Assembly (NCBI GenBank): GCA_014762635.1
Contig: JABURR010000063.1
Coordinates: 1 to 64,000 of the forward strand
Reading direction: 5' to 3'
DNA length: 64,000 nucleotides
Origin: Paracoccaceae bacterium
Lineage (GTDB): Bacteria; Pseudomonadota; Alphaproteobacteria; Rhodobacterales; Rhodobacteraceae
Of this stretch, positions 61,394 through 64,000 are shown piece by piece. Position numbers and translations under genes: made by a program. The notes under the pieces were generated by a model. It ran no database searches. It was not told the DNA's origin and worked only from the letters and a program-made list of their open reading frames with translations. Position 1 is the first letter of the stretch; each line of letters opens with the position of its first letter.

Positions 61394-62796
61394 AGCTTGT
61401 AGGCCCTGCGCGCGAGGTTGCAGGCCAGGTCGGGCGCGACCTCATGCGCCTCGTCCAGATCGAGACGGCCGCTTACAACCTGGTTTGCCAGATAGGCGCA
61501 ATCCACCCGCCGGGCTACGTCGTGACGGGCCGGGATCGAACAGAAGGCCCGCGTGTCGTCGTTGAAGCCCACGGTGTTGTAGAAGCCCGCCGTCTCGGTT
61601 GTCGTCTCGCGAAACCGCATCATCCCTTCGTAGCTGTCGAAGAACCACCAGGGCGGCCCGAGCTTCAGGGAAGGGTAGGCACCCGCAAGCGGTGCCAGTT
61701 CCCGCCCGAAGGTCGTTTCGTCCAGCGTGAAGAGGATGAGCGTCAGGTCCGGCGACAGGCCGACCGCGTCCAGCAGCGGCTTCAGCGCGGTGACGAAATC
61801 CGTGCGGCCGGGCATGTCGAACCCCTTGTCGCGCCCGTGTCGGGCCATGACCTGCGGGGAGTGGTTGCGGCGCGATCCCGGGTGCAACTGCATCACGAGG
61901 CCATCGTCGAGGCTCATCCGGGCCATTTCGGTCAGCATCTGTGCCCGGAACAACTCGGCATCCTCAGCGTTGCCCTTGCCTGCGAGGACCCGGTCGAACA
62001 GGGCGGCGGCCTCTGCCTGGGGAAGATCGGCGGTGCGCGCCGAGGGGTGGCCGTGATCGGTGGCGGTGGCGCCCATCTCCTTGAAGGCCAGACGCCGGAT
62101 GCGATGCGCCTCGAGGTAGCCTTGCCACGTGGTGGTCTCGGCGCCGGTCATCTCGGCGAAGCGTTCCACGTTGGCAGAGAAGCCTTCGAAATCCGGATCG
62201 ACCAGCGGATCGGGACGGTAGGTCGGCACGACCCGCCCGTGCCAGCCATCCCCGCGGATCTTCTTGTGCCAGCGCAGATCGTCCAACGGGCTGTCGGTGG
62301 TTGCGATCACCTCGATCCCGAACCGCTCATAGAGCGCCCGCGGGCGGAACTCGGGCCGGGCGATGCAGTCGCTGATCCGATCGTAGTAGTCATCGGCATT
62401 GGCGGCGCTGAGGCGGTCTTCGAAACCGAACACGTCCTGAAACGCGTGATCCAGCCAAAGGCGGCTCGGGGTGCCCCGGAACAGGTGATAGTTCTGGGCG
62501 AAGAGGCGCCAGATCTTGCGCCCATCGGTTTCGGTTTCGCCACCGTCCACGCGCGGCACGCCAAGCGCAGCCAGATCGACCCCGGCCGAGCAGAGCATCC
62601 GGAACACGTAATGATCAGGCGTGACGAACAACTGGGCCGGGTCCGGGAAAGGCGTATCCTCGGCAAACCAGCGCGGATCGGTATGCCCGTGCGGGCAGAT
62701 CAGCGGCAAGGCACGGACGGCGTCATAAAGCTCGCGCGCAACGGCGCGGGTGGTGGGATCGGTCGGCAGCAGCCGATCTTCGGGCAGGAATGTCAC
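61390..62796 (-). CDS. uxaC: Uronate isomerase
   Basis: 468 residues, the family's usual length. Amidohydrolase-fold HGH at H36/H38 in CPHGHTDPRWF; other conserved parts are the WWFFDSYEGMMRF segment and GFNDDTRAF. Isomerises glucuronate to fructuronate and galacturonate to tagaturonate. The GTG at 62796 is chosen because GAGGT lies 5-6 nt upstream and the protein begins TFLPEDRLL as in homologues. First gene of the uxaC-uxuB operon, divergent from the RraA-like gene. Confidence 0.92.
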   Translation of the reverse strand: MTFLPEDRLLPTDPTTRAVARELYDAVRALPLICPHGHTDPRWFAEDTPFPDPAQLFVTPDHYVFRMLCSAGVDLAALGVPRVDGGETETDGRKIWRLFAQNYHLFRGTPSRLWLDHAFQDVFGFEDRLSAANADDYYDRISDCIARPEFRPRALYERFGIEVIATTDSPLDDLRWHKKIRGDGWHGRVVPTYRPDPLVDPDFEGFSANVERFAEMTGAETTTWQGYLEAHRIRRLAFKEMGATATDHGHPSARTADLPQAEAAALFDRVLAGKGNAEDAELFRAQMLTEMARMSLDDGLVMQLHPGSRRNHSPQVMARHGRDKGFDMPGRTDFVTALKPLLDAVGLSPDLTLILFTLDETTFGRELAPLAGAYPSLKLGPPWWFFDSYEGMMRFRETTTETAGFYNTVGFNDDTRAFCSIPARHDVARRVDCAYLANQVVSGRLDLDEAHEVAPDLACNLARRAYKL

Positions 62797-62903
62797 GCTG
62801 ACCTCTTCGGGATGGAAATGGGATGCGGTCGGGCAAGGTTGCGATTGACAGCGACCGGCACCCGGCATTTGTTCGGGGCGGCAAAAGGAAGGAACACGCA
62901 CTC

Positions 62904-63593
62904 ATGATCGAAGAACCCCCCGTCCTGACCATCACCCGGACGCCCCGCCGCCCCAGCGCGGCACAGATCGAGGCCTTTCAGGGCGTGCCCACCGGCTTCG
63001 TGGTGGATGCGCTGAAAGGCGGCGCGGCGCTGGATCGCGCCATTCGCCCGATGTTGGACCAGAAAGAGCCGGTCGCCGGCCCGGCGCTGACCGTGGATTG
63101 CGGTCCGGCCGATATCATGGCGACGCTGGCGGCGTTGAAGGTCGTGCAGCCGGGGGACGTGGTCATGGTGGCCTTCGCCGGGTTCCAGGGCTGTGCCGCG
63201 GCGGGCGACAGGGTCTGCGGCATGATGAAGAACAACGGCGCGGTCGGGCTGGTGACCGATGGCCCGGTGCGCGATCATGCGGGGCTTTCCGAGGTTGGTC
63301 TGCCGGTCTGGGCGACCGGGCTGACGCCGGAATCGCCCTTCACCAAGGGGCCGGGCAAGGTGGGCTTCCCGGTGCAGATCGGCGGGCGACAGGTCGAAAC
63401 CGGCGACATGATCGTGGCCGATTTCGACGGCGTGGTGGTTGTCCCGTTCGACCGCATCGACGAGGTGATCGAGGCGCTGGTCCATATCCGGGCGCTGGAA
63501 GAAGAGCTTGACCAGAAGGTCGCCGAGGGGCTGAAGATCCCGCCCGCGATCGAAGAGTTGCTGGCGAGCGACGCCGTTAGTTGGGTCGACTGA
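62904..63593 (+). CDS. RraA-like aldolase/decarboxylase
   Basis: 229 residues, RraA / 4-hydroxy-4-methyl-2-oxoglutarate aldolase fold. The metal-site pattern is GDRVCGMMKNNGAVGLVTDG followed by R123-D124. Full RraA regulators are ~160 residues, so this longer form is more likely a metabolic aldolase or oxaloacetate decarboxylase acting on an acid-sugar product. AAGGAAGGAA precedes the ATG at 62904. Divergent from uxaC with a 107-nt gap that has no GGTATACC site. Confidence 0.85.
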   Translation: MIEEPPVLTITRTPRRPSAAQIEAFQGVPTGFVVDALKGGAALDRAIRPMLDQKEPVAGPALTVDCGPADIMATLAALKVVQPGDVVMVAFAGFQGCAAAGDRVCGMMKNNGAVGLVTDGPVRDHAGLSEVGLPVWATGLTPESPFTKGPGKVGFPVQIGGRQVETGDMIVADFDGVVVVPFDRIDEVIEALVHIRALEEELDQKVAEGLKIPPAIEELLASDAVSWVD

Positions 63594-63604
63594 AACCACA
63601 GGGG

Positions 63605-64000
63605 TCACGCGTCGACTTCATAGGCGGCGATGAAGTCGCGGTCTGGCTCCACACCAAGGCCGGGGCCGTTCGGGATCGCGACTTTGCCGCCCGACAGCTT
63701 GACCTGTTTCTGGATATCCAGTGGCTCCTGCAGAAGCTGATCGCGGAACTTGTTGTCCGTGGTGTCGAACTCGAGCCAGGGTGACCACTGATGCATCCCG
63801 CCCGGCAGCGGCGGCATCGCGGCCAGAAGTTGAAGGTTGGTGGCCACGGCGATGGCCGAGCCCCAGACATGGTTCGCGACCGGGGTGAAATGCGCGTGGG
63901 CCAGCGCCAGCACCCTTAGGTATTCCGAGATGCCGCCCAGGGCGCAGACCTCGGGTTGGGCAATGTCGAGGCCACGGTTTTCAAGCAGCGCGCGCCAGCC
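63605..64000 (-). CDS. Enolase-superfamily (mandelate racemase) gene, 3' part
   Basis: Only the last 131 codons are inside the window; the frame runs off the right edge without a start. The sequence QPEVCALGGISEYLRVLALA followed by HFTPVANHVWGSAIAVAT is the barrel end of a mandelate-racemase-subgroup enzyme, with the catalytic His in ANHVWG. C-terminal segment GGMHQWSPWLEFDTTDN resembles galactarolactone cycloisomerase / acid-sugar dehydratases. It is the third enolase-superfamily gene of the island. Confidence 0.85.
   Translation of the reverse strand, partial: GWRALLENRGLDIAQPEVCALGGISEYLRVLALAHAHFTPVANHVWGSAIAVATNLQLLAAMPPLPGGMHQWSPWLEFDTTDNKFRDQLLQEPLDIQKQVKLSGGKVAIPNGPGLGVEPDRDFIAAYEVDA

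Noticed and set aside
62904-63593. RNase E regulator RraA
   Set aside because: 229 residues is too long and the locus is metabolic; the aldolase-type branch fits better.

Overview
The window is GC-rich alphaproteobacterial chromosome. Gene content (glyA, short nadK, propionyl-CoA synthetase, orphan ParA, DUF817, many TRAP/ABC uptake systems and sugar-acid catabolic genes) and codon use fit a Rhodobacteraceae/Roseobacter-type marine or host-associated heterotroph. This placement is an inference from gene content; no rRNA or tRNA lies in the window. I saw no insertion sequence, integrase, CRISPR array or tRNA gene.

Layout. (1) 0-13 kb, mixed housekeeping: a SARP/BTAD-like regulator with a TPR tail, a VOC protein, a cold-shock protein with its own terminator, an orphan ParA ATPase, thioredoxin 2, an alpha/beta hydrolase, DUF817, a TetR regulator divergent from DUF817 and followed by a PspA-YiaA envelope-stress pair, glyA, nadK, two small envelope proteins and prpE. 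(2) 13.4-21.6 kb: a LuxR-type regulator divergent from a PotABCD-like ABC importer, an SDR and a dimethylglycine-dehydrogenase-like flavoprotein with a GcvT domain; this reads as uptake and oxidation of an N-methylated or polyamine-like compound. (3) 21.6-64 kb: a very large sugar-acid island.

The island has several transcription units. A minus-strand operon (GntR, FAH protein, LtnD, OtnK, OtnC, PhyH) carries tetronate catabolism. Divergent from it, a plus-strand operon of about 12.6 kb holds DctPQM, an enolase-superfamily dehydratase, PhyH, UxaA-like dehydratase, Gfo/Idh/MocA, AroE-like, a beta-hydroxyacid dehydrogenase, SDR, DenD and an EamA exporter. An IlvD/Edd dehydratase with an SDR, a small secreted protein and AzlCD follow. 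Next comes a second SDR / beta-hydroxyacid dehydrogenase / PhyH triad, divergent from an IdnD / enolase-superfamily / DHDPS-family / XylX-like / KdgK-like operon. A CUT2 sugar ABC importer with an SMP-30 lactonase is divergent from an alpha-ketoglutarate-semialdehyde dehydrogenase. The window ends with uxaC-uxuB, an RraA-like aldolase and the 3' end of a third enolase-superfamily gene.

Together these genes can feed tetronates to DHAP (OtnK/OtnC), pentonates to 2-oxoglutarate by a Weimberg-type route (lactonase, IlvD/Edd dehydratase, XylX or DHDPS-like dehydratase, KGSA dehydrogenase), and hexuronates/idonate toward 2-keto-3-deoxygluconate. Six perfect GGTATACC-centred palindromes sit in four divergent control regions of the island and only there, which points to one regulon, probably under the GntR/FCD protein. 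The least explained part is the twice-repeated PhyH oxygenase + beta-hydroxyacid dehydrogenase + SDR set. Both dehydrogenases replace the usual SGG substrate loop with GRTP, and the larger set also has an AroE paralog and a Gfo/Idh/MocA enzyme. I propose this as a candidate undescribed oxidative sugar-acid (or cyclitol/ether) pathway.
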